From the NCBI GenBank assembly GCA_949283575.1, contig CASDSU010000013.1, forward strand, positions 1-64,000: 64,000 nucleotides of DNA, given 5' to 3'. Positions 26,517 to 34,740 of this stretch are shown one piece after another. The notes under the pieces were generated by a model. It was not told the DNA's origin, made no database searches, and worked only from the letters and a program-made list of their open reading frames with translations. Position numbers and translations under genes: made by a program. This DNA comes from an uncultured Eubacteriales bacterium. Lineage in GTDB: Bacteria; Bacillota; Clostridia; TANB77; UBA1234. Position 1 is the first letter of the stretch, and each line of letters opens with the position of its first letter.

Positions 26517-26640
26517 AAAAAAAGTGCGCTGGGATAAAATCCCAAGCGCGGTCGATGTGTAATCCTAAAAAACAGAAATTCATCAGGAAATCATAACAAA
26601 GAGCCCTGTGATTTCCGTAGAGCGGAGGATGGATACCATT
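26517..26640 (-). ncRNA. Putative small RNA on the minus strand
   Basis: An extended -10 (TGATATAAT, plus-strand ATTATA at 26644-26649) directs a short minus-strand transcript ending in a strong hairpin (plus 26526-26549: GCGCTGGGAT and ATCCCAAGCGC) with a run of seven U. The 5' end carries CAUCCUCCGCUCU, a C-rich single strand able to pair with AGGAGG ribosome binding sites. An 18-codon frame starts at the 5' end without a ribosome binding site, so an RNA product is more likely. The -35 box is poor. Confidence 0.45.
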
Positions 26641-26764
26641 TATATTATATCATATTTTACATAATATCTGTAGCTTTCATGGTTAATTTGGTAATAAATA
26701 GCATAATATATCGTTAAAACTTGTTATTTTTAATAGTCTATGATATATTTTTTGAGGTGATTTT

Positions 26765-27401
26765 ATGAATAAAACAATTATATATTTGATAAGACATTCA
26801 GAGCAGCTAAGAATAAAAGGCGTTGATAAGTCTAATGAAAACGACCAAATAAAAAATGAAAAAAATATTTTGTCTGTAGAGGGAGAAAATAAGGCTAAAG
26901 AATTAAGTAAAAAGACAGATTTGCTTGATATAGATGAGATATATTCAAGTAATTATGCAAGGGCGATTGCAACGGCAAAGTATATAGCACATCAAAATTC
27001 ACTCCAAATAAATATAGATTCAAGGCTTGGAGAACGTAAATTACGGTGATTTAGAAGAACTTGAGAAGCTTGGTGAAACAAAAAATTATGATTATACGAC
27101 AGAGCAATTGCTAGATTCTAGTTTAAAGAATGTAGGCGGTGAATCGGCTGAAGAAGTAAGAAAGAGAATGATTTCCTTTTTTGATGAAATTATGATAGAT
27201 GGTGATGGAAAGAATATTGCATTAATTTCACATGGTGCAGCAATTAAGTTCTTTTTGCAAAATTTTTGCGAATTTTCATTGGATAAAGGTGGTTTTATAT
27301 ACGATGGACAAATGGTAGTTCCTACTAAAATAGCATCTCCGTCGATTGTGAAATTAATAATAAAAGATAGAAAAATTATTGACATTAAATATGAAGAATA
27401 A
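26765..27401 (+). CDS. Histidine phosphatase (phosphoglycerate mutase-like), with a +1 frameshift at CGG 27044
   Basis: A branch-1 histidine phosphatase of about 211 residues. The catalytic phospho-His is in YLIRHSEQLR; ELSKKTDLLDIDEIYSSNYARAIATAKYIA carries the second Arg region, and ALISHGAAIKFFL the second His. The first frame reads ...GERKL CGG TGA. Skipping the C of CGG 27044-27046 gives GERKLGDLEELEKLGE and continues to TAA 27399-27401; GER(K/S)LGD is the conserved loop after the substrate site. The substrate is unknown. The ribosome binding site TTTGAGGTGATTTT precedes the ATG. Confidence 0.85.
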
Positions 27402-27411
27402 ATAGATATAT

Positions 27412-27441
27412 CCCCCAGAGTTCTATAAAGAATCTGGGGGA
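27412..27441. terminator. Hairpin between convergent genes
   Basis: CCCCCAGA and TCTGGGGG form a strong stem between the phosphatase and the minus-strand membrane protein. T-runs are weak on both strands, so efficiency is uncertain. Confidence 0.5.
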
Positions 27442-27450
27442 TTGTTCGAG

Positions 27451-27810
27451 TTATTTGAATTTTCTGAAATATTTATTCAGACCTGAATATGTGGTATCGA
27501 GAAGACATTCGATGTCGCATAATTCATATCCTGCGGCAAAGTCGATAACTGGGTGGAGTAAGAGTAGTGTGAGCAGAATTATCAGTTTGACCCACCAGAC
27601 TGCCGGAAGAATAATGACGGCGGAGAACAGGCAGAAGAAGTAAACCCAACAAGTGAGAATCGAGAGCCCTCGTCCAGAGCGTCCTTGAAGTTTAAGTATG
27701 GTTGCTAAAACGCAGGAAACTACACTGAAAATCAAGGTAGCAATTGTAATCGACCAGCAAATAGTGCAAGCGTATACAAATATGAGAAGAGAGATTATAA
27801 AGAAGAACAT
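27451..27810 (-). CDS. Small integral membrane protein of unknown function
   Basis: From ATG 27810 the product has 119 residues and about four hydrophobic segments (SLLIFVYACTICWSI, LIFSVVSCVLATIL, WVYFFCLFSAVIILPAVWWV, LIILLTLLLLHPVIDF), then a short polar tail ending YFRKFK. The frame extends to TTG 27867, but neither start has a convincing ribosome binding site. I do not recognise a family. Codon usage is of the cassette type and it is convergent with the histidine phosphatase. Confidence 0.5.
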   Translation of the reverse strand: MFFFIISLLIFVYACTICWSITIATLIFSVVSCVLATILKLQGRSGRGLSILTCWVYFFCLFSAVIILPAVWWVKLIILLTLLLLHPVIDFAAGYELCDIECLLDTTYSGLNKYFRKFK

Positions 27811-27917
27811 TGAAGTTCCAAACTTTAATTCTCCGTTGTACGGTTGGTTTAGGGATAAAATCAACAATCAAATAGATTATATAATAGTTATAATTACAAA
27901 ATCAATATTTAAAATTA

Positions 27918-27946
27918 TTGACATAATACTGAAATAGTGATAATAT
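27918..27946 (+). promoter_or_regulatory. Promoter of the tRNA-like/structured RNA transcript
   Basis: TTGACA, a 17-nt spacer and TAATAT; start near 27953, about 48 nt before the tRNA-like sequence. Confidence 0.7.
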
Positions 27947-28000
27947 CTCGGTGCGGAAATGATAGTTGTAAAACAAGAAAAGCTACAATTTTTTTAGCGA

Positions 28001-28078
28001 TGAGGTATAGCTTAGTAGGTAAAGCAGCAGAGCTCACCCCCTCTGTAATCGCAAGTTCGATTCTTGCTACCTCAACCA
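28001..28078 (+). tRNA. Atypical tRNA with an eight-base anticodon loop and tRNA-Gln-like body
   Basis: A complete cloverleaf: acceptor TGAGGTA/TACCTCA with U1-A72 and encoded CCA; D arm GCTT..AAGC with G18G19; T arm GCAAG/CTTGC with loop TTCGATT. The start TGAGGTATAGC resembles bacterial tRNA-Gln (U1-A72). The anticodon arm is abnormal: CAGAG/CTCTG closes an eight-base loop, CTCACCCC, with an extra base before the stem. With U33 fixed the anticodon would be CAC, with C at position 37 instead of a purine. It is either a degenerate tRNA or an expanded-loop tRNA of the +1-suppressor kind; the identity cannot be assigned. Confidence 0.6.
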
Positions 28079-28080
28079 AA

Positions 28081-28264
28081 CGTATGGTTAGTGAAATCTT
28101 AGTCCATGAGCGTTTACGCGTGAACGTTTACGAATTATAGTCGGCGAGACATAAATTCGAATGACAGCGTAAGACCACTTATAGCTGTCGAAAATGGAGT
28201 TACTGAGATGTTGCTTGGAATAATGATTGCCTAGAAAGGCAAATTCTGAGCCACTAGCCATACG
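28081..28264 (+). ncRNA. Structured RNA of about 184 nt, three-way-junction architecture
   Basis: Two bases after the tRNA CCA end, 28081-28093 pairs with 28252-28264 over 13 bp with one G-U. Inside, 28096-28103 pairs with 28202-28209 (8 bp) and continues to CCAT 28104-28107 with ATGG 28194-28197; this arm holds hairpins 28111-28116/28121-28126 and GACAGC 28163-28168/GCTGTC 28184-28189. A separate hairpin, TTGCC/GGCAA, lies at 28227-28242. No long ORF fits. It does not match tmRNA, 6S, SRP, RNase P or T-box signatures that I know. A terminator follows at 28281. Confidence 0.55.
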
Positions 28265-28280
28265 TTACCACCAATATTTA

Positions 28281-28315
28281 AACACTGTAGACACTTTGTC
28301 GGCAGTGTTTTTTTT
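28281..28315 (+). terminator. Terminator of the tRNA-like/structured RNA transcript
   Basis: AACACTG pairs with CAGTGTT, with inner GACA/TGTC, followed by eight T. Confidence 0.85.
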
Positions 28316-28446
28316 GTGTTTGATGGTTGAGTTTTTTTCCCCATTGTTTAGAAAAAGCTTAGTCTTCAAGAGAAAAAAAGGTTTTCTTGAAGAGGTGTTT
28401 TGCATATGATAACATAGTAAAGAGAGAATTTTGTGGAGGTGTTTTT

Positions 28447-29676
28447 ATGATAAATGATATGCTTAAAGATATTGATTTTGAAGTGTTTGAAGCGATTGAA
28501 GCTGAAAATAAAAGACAAAATGATAAGATAGAACTTATTGCTTCTGAAAATTTTACGAGTAAAGCTGTTATGGAAGCAATGGGCAGTGTAATGACGAATA
28601 AATATGCCGAAGGATATCCTGCAAAGCGTTATTATGGTGGGTGTGAAAATGTTGATGTTGTTGAAAATTTAGCAATTGAACGTGCTAAAGAGTTATTTGG
28701 TGCGAAGCATGCAAATGTTCAGCCACATTCTGGTGCTCAAGCTAATATGACAGTTTATTTTTCTGTGTTGAAACCAGGTGATACGATTCTCGGAATGAAT
28801 TTGGCGCATGGTGGTCATCTTACGCATGGTAGTCCAGTGAACTTTTCTGGTATTCTTTATAATATTGTGCCATATGGTGTTGATGAAAATGGATATATAG
28901 ATTATGAGGAATTAGAGCGAATTGCTCTTGAATGTAAGCCTCAAATGATTGTTGCTGGAGCAAGTGCTTATCCTAGAAAGATTGATTTTGCAAAGTTTAG
29001 AGAAATCGCTGATAAAGTTGGTGCTTATTTAATGGTTGATATGGCACATATTGCGGGTCTTGTTGCTACAGGGCTTCATCAAAATCCAGTGCCATATGCG
29101 GATTTTGTTACAACGACTACACATAAAACACTTCGTGGTCCAAGAGGCGGAATGATTTTATGCAAAGAAAAATATGCTAAAGTAATTAATAAAACATTGT
29201 TCCCGGGAGTTCAAGGTGGACCATTAATGCACGTGATTGCTGGAAAAGCTGTATCTTTTAAAGAAGCTTTATCAGATGAATTTAAAGAATATCAAAGACA
29301 AATTGTAAAAAATGCAGAAATTCTTGCGACAGAATTAAAAGCTCGTGGATATAAATTAGTTTCTGGTGGAACAGACAACCATTTGATGTTAGTTGATTTA
29401 TCTGATAAGGAAATAACAGGAAAAGATGCAGAAAAATTGCTTGATAGCGTTGGAGTAACTGTGAATAAAAATGCAATTCCTTTTGATTTGCAAAAGCCAA
29501 ATGTGACAAGTGGAATTAGAATAGGAACACCTGCAATGACCACAAGAGGTATGAAAGAAGAGGAAATGAAGGAGATTGCGAGACTTATTGACTTGACTCT
29601 TTCTGGCAAGGAAAACGAAGAAAAAATAAAAGAAGATGTACTTAAATTAACAAGTAGATTTCCTTTATATGAATAA
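28447..29676 (+). CDS. glyA: Serine hydroxymethyltransferase
   Basis: The PLP enzyme that interconverts serine and glycine with tetrahydrofolate, the main source of one-carbon units. ATG 28447 follows TGGAGGTG; about 409 residues. Hallmarks: [35 protein letters not shown], the HSGAQANM phosphate site, and the PLP-lysine motif [17 protein letters not shown] with Lys in THKT. Backbone-type codons, frame intact; CGA and CGT appear as arginine, so only CGG is suspect in this genome. Confidence 0.97.
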   Translation: MINDMLKDIDFEVFEAIEAENKRQNDKIELIASENFTSKAVMEAMGSVMTNKYAEGYPAKRYYGGCENVDVVENLAIERAKELFGAKHANVQPHSGAQANMTVYFSVLKPGDTILGMNLAHGGHLTHGSPVNFSGILYNIVPYGVDENGYIDYEELERIALECKPQMIVAGASAYPRKIDFAKFREIADKVGAYLMVDMAHIAGLVATGLHQNPVPYADFVTTTTHKTLRGPRGGMILCKEKYAKVINKTLFPGVQGGPLMHVIAGKAVSFKEALSDEFKEYQRQIVKNAEILATELKARGYKLVSGGTDNHLMLVDLSDKEITGKDAEKLLDSVGVTVNKNAIPFDLQKPNVTSGIRIGTPAMTTRGMKEEEMKEIARLIDLTLSGKENEEKIKEDVLKLTSRFPLYE

Positions 29677-29691
29677 TAAAATAATATTAAT

Positions 29692-29721
29692 AAAAAAGTG
29701 CCCGTCCTTATCAGACGGGCA
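29692..29721 (-). terminator. Terminator of the minus-strand membrane protein
   Basis: GTGCCCGTC and GACGGGCAC enclose CTTATCA. The A-run on the plus strand side gives a U-run for minus-strand transcription. Confidence 0.8.
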
Positions 29722-29742
29722 CTCGGCATTGGGTAGGAAAGA

Positions 29743-30462
29743 TTAGCCACCAATAGGAGAAGTTATGTTGTCGCGTCGAACGCGACCGTCTTCCTTCTCT
29801 CTATGAGTATCGACTTCCTTGGGCCTTCTTGCAGGTTCAGTTTTGGTAGAAATCACTTCGTCATCATGAAACACGCGGTTGCAGATTTTTTCGATATTTT
29901 CTTTTGAATTGTACATCAAAATTTCGAAAAAATTACGTTCGGCTTCAGGATTAGTCATGGTTTCAGAAGACCAAAACTCGTTCCATACATTTTCTCCAGC
30001 TTCAACGTAGTAAACGGTACCTTCGCACACAATGTTGGCACGATTATTTACCATTTTCTGTACATCGACGATTGCGGGAATTTCTTCAATAACGGTATCG
30101 GTAAGATTGTTATTGAGGAATACAGCGAATGTGATGAACAGTGCTACGAGAATTGCGAGCTTGATCAGTATGCGCAGAGCAACAAGCACGCAGAGAATCA
30201 TGAGGGTAACAAACATGGCAGCAATCAGGACGAACATTACGGATCCAAAGAGAACCAGAAGTACAATCGAAGCGAGGACGAGACCAATGATGGACAGAAC
30301 CTTGGTTGTAGTATTGAGAACATTGGAGTTCTGGATACGACCGTAGGCGTTCTTGATGGCGTTCGCCGAATCAGTGAAGAACTGGCGAATCATCTGCATC
30401 ATGAGGTTGAACAGGTTGACGATGGCGGCGTGGAGACGGTTGGACTTGGTGTTGCGATTCAT
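29743..30462 (-). CDS. Membrane protein of unknown function
   Basis: A 239-residue protein: a basic amphipathic N-terminus (about 1-55), three hydrophobic helices at roughly 56-120 (VLSIIGLVLASIVLLVLFG, VLIAAMFVTLMILCVLVAL, LAILVALFITFAVFL), a soluble domain with VEAGENVWNEFWSSETM, and a charged Arg/Lys/Glu-rich tail. No recognised family. Cassette-type codons; ribosome binding site AGGAGGT. The 5' leader is over 100 nt if the TATAAT near 30624 is used. It is inserted between glyA and an amidase gene. Confidence 0.55.
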   Translation of the reverse strand: MNRNTKSNRLHAAIVNLFNLMMQMIRQFFTDSANAIKNAYGRIQNSNVLNTTTKVLSIIGLVLASIVLLVLFGSVMFVLIAAMFVTLMILCVLVALRILIKLAILVALFITFAVFLNNNLTDTVIEEIPAIVDVQKMVNNRANIVCEGTVYYVEAGENVWNEFWSSETMTNPEAERNFFEILMYNSKENIEKICNRVFHDDEVISTKTEPARRPKEVDTHREKEDGRVRRDNITSPIGG

Positions 30463-30676
30463 GGTGAAACCTCCTGTGCTTATAGCACTAATTTATTTCC
30501 TACTCATACCTTTCACAAATCCAAGATGAACTCTCGGATAATCAATCAAAATCAAGACGCAAGATAGCGTTCTGTCAATTGAAAGAAAAAGTAAAAAATA
30601 TAAGCAAGTTACCATAATTATATCACTTTTTATTAATTTTTGGAAGAGTGTGCATACAATATATGGGGTGATTTGT

Positions 30677-31135
30677 ATGATCTATGATAGAAAGAAAGTA
30701 GTAGATTATGCCTTGAAATGGGCTTTAGATAGGAATCCAGCGTATTATAATTATGATAATATCGGTGGAGATTGTACTAATTTTATTTCGCAATGCTTAT
30801 TTGTGGGGAAAAATCAAATGAATTATCGTGGATATGGCTGGTATTACAGGAATGCAAACGAAAAATCTCCGTCCTGGACAGGTGTAGAGTTTTTATATGA
30901 TTTCTTGATAAATAACAAATATGAGGGTCCACAAGGACGTTTGATTACTAGAAATGAATTGGAAATAGGAGATTTGATACAACTAAGTTTCAAAAGTAAT
31001 ATTTATGGACATAGTCTTATAGTTACTGAAATAGATGAGAATGATATATATATTTGTGCGCATAGCATAGATTCGAAAAACAGAAATTTAGAAACTTATG
31101 AGTATGAAAAAATCAGATTTATAAAGATTTCCTAA
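30677..31135 (+). CDS. Putative amidase-domain protein (Amidase_6)
   Basis: A 152-residue protein starting at ATG 30677 behind ATGGGGTG. It shows the putative amidase domain pattern: VVDYALKWALDRNPAYYNY, then GGDCTNFISQCL with the probable catalytic Cys, a Trp/Tyr-rich GYGWYYRNANEKSPSWTGV, and HSLIVTEI with the probable His. These NlpC/P60-like small proteins are common in sporulating clostridia and lack a signal peptide here. The substrate is unknown. Confidence 0.75.
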   Translation: MIYDRKKVVDYALKWALDRNPAYYNYDNIGGDCTNFISQCLFVGKNQMNYRGYGWYYRNANEKSPSWTGVEFLYDFLINNKYEGPQGRLITRNELEIGDLIQLSFKSNIYGHSLIVTEIDENDIYICAHSIDSKNRNLETYEYEKIRFIKIS

Positions 31136-31151
31136 GTACAAATGAAATAAG

Positions 31152-31221
31152 AGGGACGTCTGTTAAATGTTTCACATTTTACTAATATATGGTAAAAAGT
31201 GCACATTTAACGGACGTCCCT
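31152..31221. repeat. Palindromic junction element 2 (TTAACGGACGTCCC family)
   Basis: AGGGACGTCTGTTAAATGT and ACATTTAACGGACGTCCCT form the arms around an AT-rich centre. It lies between the amidase gene and the convergent ABC transporter cassette, and could terminate transcription from the right. Confidence 0.85.
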
Positions 31222-31238
31222 AGTGTTCGGTTGAGAGA

Positions 31239-32246
31239 TTACTTGATTGCTTCTTCGGCGAAGTCGTTTACGACAAGGTCTTCAAAGGGAACCGTTGTGT
31301 CGAGTTCGCCAGCCTCAATCATGACTTCCTGAAGCCGTACAAAGGCTTTTTCAGACATGATAGGAGTTTTGCTCCAAGCATCGATATCCTTGTAGCGCTG
31401 AATTACTGTTTCAAGAGTATCGATGTCAGAGTCGGGGAAGGAAGGTGCAACAGCTTCAGCTATTTCGCGAGCGGTGTGCGTGTAGACCCAAGCTTGTGCT
31501 TCGTAGATTGCATCGACGAAAGATTGAATGAGCTCAGGATTTTCAGCAATAAAACTCTTACTTGCAAAGTATGCAGTGTAAGGGATTTCGCCAGATGCTT
31601 CACCTACAGAAGCAAGAATGTAGCCTCTGCCTTCTTGTTCGAGCATAGTTGCGGTGGGTTCAAAAATGGTTACGTAGTCGCCAACGCCGCCTACAAATGC
31701 ACCGGTCATGGCATCAAAGCTGATACTATTATCGAAATTCATGTCGGTAGTGGGGTCGAGCCCGTGTTCTTTGATGACGTATTCAAGACTCATGTAGGGA
31801 ACGCCACCTTTGCGCCCAGGCAGGATATGCTTACCTTCGAGATTAGTCCAGTCAAATGTAGCAACTTCAGATTCATTACGGCCGACAAGAAAAGAACCAT
31901 CGCGTTTAGTGAGCTGTGCAAACACCACAGAGTGGTCCTTTTTTCCCTGCTGATAGACATAGATAGATGCCTCGGGACCAGCAAATCCGATGTCTACTTG
32001 CCGAGAAAGAACTGCGGTCATAACCTTATCTGCACCTTGGCTGCTCACCATCTCGATTTCAATCCCATGTTTTTCGAAAAGTCCAAGATTGATAGCAACA
32101 TATTGGGGAGCGTAGAACACAGAATGGGTGACTTCACTGAGTTTCACGGTCGTGAGACTTCTAGAAATGGCAGTTTCCGCGAAGGAAAAGGTTGGTACGA
32201 TGAGAACCAATGCAACGATGAGAATTACCGAGATGAGCTTTTTCAT
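31239..32246 (-). CDS. ABC transporter substrate-binding protein (NrtA/SsuA/ThiY-like)
   Basis: A 335-residue periplasmic-type binding protein: signal peptide (about 1-24, ending SFAETA), then a type-II fold beginning VKLSEVTHSVFYAPQYVAINLG with GLFEKHGIEIEMVSSQGADKVM and VDIGFAGPEASI. This is the pattern of nitrate/sulfonate/thiamine-precursor binding proteins. There is no lipobox Cys, unusual for a Gram-positive binding protein and possibly a sign that the donor has a different envelope. CGG at 31337-31335 encodes Arg. Last gene of a three-gene minus-strand operon. Confidence 0.82.
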   Translation of the reverse strand: MKKLISVILIVALVLIVPTFSFAETAISRSLTTVKLSEVTHSVFYAPQYVAINLGLFEKHGIEIEMVSSQGADKVMTAVLSRQVDIGFAGPEASIYVYQQGKKDHSVVFAQLTKRDGSFLVGRNESEVATFDWTNLEGKHILPGRKGGVPYMSLEYVIKEHGLDPTTDMNFDNSISFDAMTGAFVGGVGDYVTIFEPTATMLEQEGRGYILASVGEASGEIPYTAYFASKSFIAENPELIQSFVDAIYEAQAWVYTHTAREIAEAVAPSFPDSDIDTLETVIQRYKDIDAWSKTPIMSEKAFVRLQEVMIEAGELDTTVPFEDLVVNDFAEEAIK

Positions 32247-32266
32247 GATACAAGCCCTCCTTTAAT

Positions 32267-33076
32267 TTATTGCCACTTGCCTGATTTGCTGATAAGCTTC
32301 TCAAACAAGATGACGCCGTGATACATAAGTGTTGCAACTATGCCAAGGATAATAACACTAGTCATTACAAGGTCTAGTTGGAACACCTGACCGCCATAAA
32401 CAATGAGATAACCAAGCCCGTTCTGCGAAACAAGGAATTCACCGGTAATTACACCAACCATTGAAAGTCCTATGTTAACCTTGAGAACATTGAGCAAAGT
32501 TGGAATATTGGACGGAAACACAATCTTGAAAAAAGTCTGAAGTTTGTTGGCACCAAACGATTTAACCATCTTAATCTTATTTTCGTCAGTATCAACAAAG
32601 CCATTAACCATATCAAGAATCGTTACGACAAGTGAAATCGCAAGTGCCATCGTGATGATAGCAGGCATGCCTGCACCGACCCACACAATGATGATGGGAC
32701 CGAGTGCAACCTTGGGTAGACTGTTAAGCACAACTAAATAAGGTGAGAGAACCTTTGAGAGAAAAGGCGACCACCACAAAAGTGATGCTATAAAAGTGCC
32801 TACGATAGTGCCAAGCAAGAAGCCAATCATTGTTTCAAGACAAGTAATTCCAACGTGGATGAAAAGACCTTCAGAAAGAAGAGAGATGAAAGTGCTCACA
32901 ATTTCGGAAGGTTTACTTGTAATGAAACTATCGATGACGCCAATATTCGCAAGGATTTCCCATGCTGTGATTAGCACAACTAAAAGAAAAATCTGAGTAA
33001 AAACAACGAGAAATTTCTGCCGTTTCAGATCGCGCAAATATGCTTCGCGCGCTGAAAGTGCGCGATTGTTGCGCAT
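32267..33076 (-). CDS. ABC transporter permease (SsuC/TauC type)
   Basis: A 269-residue permease with a basic N-terminus and about six hydrophobic helices. The EAA loop is seen in MVKSFGANKLQTFFKIVFPSNIP around residues 170-192. It belongs to the nitrate/sulfonate/taurine permease class and pairs with the flanking binding protein and ATPase. CGG at 33022-33020 (LKRQKF) is read as Arg. The ribosome binding site AAAGGAGTG precedes the ATG. Confidence 0.85.
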   Translation of the reverse strand: MRNNRALSAREAYLRDLKRQKFLVVFTQIFLLVVLITAWEILANIGVIDSFITSKPSEIVSTFISLLSEGLFIHVGITCLETMIGFLLGTIVGTFIASLLWWSPFLSKVLSPYLVVLNSLPKVALGPIIIVWVGAGMPAIITMALAISLVVTILDMVNGFVDTDENKIKMVKSFGANKLQTFFKIVFPSNIPTLLNVLKVNIGLSMVGVITGEFLVSQNGLGYLIVYGGQVFQLDLVMTSVIILGIVATLMYHGVILFEKLISKSGKWQ

Positions 33077-33099
33077 AACTAGACACTCCTTTCATAGAA

Positions 33100-33864
33100 T
33101 CATTCAGAATTTAGAACATGCCAGATTTGGTCAAAATAGCCGGAAAAACTAGGATTATCCCTGCAAGTAAGAGGGGTACGATTGGGAATATCGAACTCAA
33201 TGTTGTAAACGTTCTTGATCACACTAGGTCGCTTCGAAAGAACAATAACTTCATCTGACATACTGATACTTTCAGGAATATCATGAGTTACCATGATAGT
33301 AGTCTTTTCTTCTGCTTTGATAATTCTGTAAACGTCGTCAGTTACTACGAGACGAGTTTGATAATCAAGAGCAGAGAAAGCCTCATCCAAAAGTAAAATA
33401 TCAGGATTAATGGCTAAAGTTCTAATGAGAGCAACACGCTGTCTCATACCACCAGAAAGCTGCGAAGGAAACTTATCTTTGAATTCACTAAGACCATACT
33501 TCGAAAGCAAGTTCTGAGCATAGTTTTGAGTATCAGAAGTAAGCATCCCTTTAATTTCAAGTCCAAGTAGAACGTTCTTGTAAACCGTTCTCCAATCTAG
33601 CAAATAATCTTTTTGAAGCATGTAACCGATGTTACAAGTTCTATTCGAAAGTTTGGAATTATCCAATAAGATTACGCCAGACGTTTGTTCCTCAAGACCT
33701 GCAATGATAGAGAGAATCGTAGATTTGCCGCAACCACTAGGACCAACAATACTTACGAATTTGCCTTTCTTGAAACTGTAGCTAAAATCCTTAACTGCCA
33801 TAGTTTCACCATTAGTATCTTGGAATGTTTTACTAATATTTCTTAGTTCTAAACAATCAAGCAT
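33100..33864 (-). CDS. ABC transporter ATP-binding protein (SsuB/TauB type)
   Basis: A 254-residue ATPase with Walker A GPSGCGKST, Q-loop GYMLQKD, signature LSGGMRQRVALIR, Walker B ILLLDEAFSALD and the switch His in TIMVTHDIPES. ATG 33864 is favoured over the in-frame GTG at 33870 because AGGAGGT then has correct spacing. First gene of the operon ATPase-permease-binding protein. Substrate could be a sulfonate, nitrate-like anion or pyrimidine/thiamine precursor; sequence alone does not decide. Confidence 0.88.
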   Translation of the reverse strand: MLDCLELRNISKTFQDTNGETMAVKDFSYSFKKGKFVSIVGPSGCGKSTILSIIAGLEEQTSGVILLDNSKLSNRTCNIGYMLQKDYLLDWRTVYKNVLLGLEIKGMLTSDTQNYAQNLLSKYGLSEFKDKFPSQLSGGMRQRVALIRTLAINPDILLLDEAFSALDYQTRLVVTDDVYRIIKAEEKTTIMVTHDIPESISMSDEVIVLSKRPSVIKNVYNIEFDIPNRTPLTCRDNPSFSGYFDQIWHVLNSE

Positions 33865-33963
33865 AATCACACCTCCTAAATCAAAATTTCTTAATACAAT
33901 TTATATATATGCGGGGAATAAAAAATATGTTAAAAATAAATAATAAAAAAAGAAAAATAATTG

Positions 33964-33992
33964 TTGACAACATAGAACCGAATATATATAAT
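33964..33992 (+). promoter_or_regulatory. Promoter of tRNA-Asn
   Basis: TTGACA, a 17-nt spacer and TATAAT, 14 bp before the mature tRNA. Confidence 0.78.
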
Positions 33993-34005
33993 AGCACTTG
34001 TTCAT

Positions 34006-34081
34006 TCCTCTTTAGCTCAGTTGGTAGAGCGCCCGGCTGTTAACCGGTAGGTCGTAGGTTCGAGTCCTACAAGGGGAGCCA
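34006..34081 (+). tRNA. tRNA-Asn (GTT), CCA encoded
   Basis: Canonical cloverleaf with D arm AGCTCAGTTGGTAGAGC, anticodon loop CTGTTAA, T arm GTAGGTTCGAGTCCTAC and a 3' CCA. It is followed by a terminator and then by the accessory region, so it may be an integration site. Confidence 0.95.
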
Positions 34082-34110
34082 AAAAGACAGTTTAACGACT
34101 GTCTTTTTTT
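34082..34110 (+). terminator. Terminator of tRNA-Asn
   Basis: AAAAGACAG and CTGTCTTTTTTT pair around TTTAACGA. Confidence 0.85.
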
Positions 34111-34315
34111 ATGCCTAAAAGCTCTTGACATTGCTGAAAAAAGTGGCTCTTTGTCAATAGTTGGGGTGGAGTAAGTAAGAAAATTGCTCTGCTACCTACT
34201 TTTTTGTACTTTCTAAATTGCACCTAAAAAACAGCTCAAAATAGCTACTTTTGGGCGCACTTAATAAGTCAATCGGTTAATTGACTTAAAATTTTGCTAT
34301 TCACTTAAGCATATT

Positions 34316-34525
34316 TTAATTCGACATTAATAAAATTCTTGCTTTAAAATTAGTAAAGTTTCTAAAGCCAAAAGCTACTCTTTTCAATGTCTTAATTTTG
34401 TTGTTGTAACCTTCCATTGGGCCATTTGAATACGGTACTGCCAAGGAGTTTCGAATTTCTTCAATCCAATTAGTATATGTTTTTGCACAGTTTCTAAGCT
34501 CTGGAATGTCAGAAAAATTTGATAA
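34316..34525 (-). pseudogene. Remnant of an ISL3-type transposase (C-terminus)
   Basis: The minus strand encodes the C-terminal end typical of ISL3-family transposases: TNWIEEIRNSLAVPYSNGPMEGYNNKIKTLKRVAFGFRNFTNF. The rest of the gene is missing, so it is a truncated copy. The sequence GGCTCTTTGTCAATAGTTGG at 34144 resembles an ISL3 terminal region. It marks the left part of the accessory segment after tRNA-Asn. Confidence 0.7.
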
Positions 34526-34740
34526 ACGATTAGAAGAAGTTGACGAAGAATATAGGACTAGTATTGTAGACTTTAGTAAATATAAATTGGTAATGCTTAC
34601 TATGGCTAAGATAATGGAACTAGATGCAGAGGAGCAAAATAAGGTTGCGTTGTTTTTGTTTAATAGTATAAAAAAATAAAATATATAATCGACCATTAAG
34701 AACATATGTTCTATAATATGTTGGAAGGATGTGATAAATT

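Noticed and set aside
28001-28078. The eight-base-loop tRNA as the decoder of CGGN
   Set aside because: The loop CTCACCCC contains no G, so it cannot pair with the first C of CGGN; the acceptor and U1-A72 pair also do not fit tRNA-Gly.
28001-28264. tmRNA or split tmRNA
   Set aside because: The first part has a full D arm, anticodon arm and T arm, unlike tmRNA, and the second part has no recognisable tag ORF or pseudoknot pattern.
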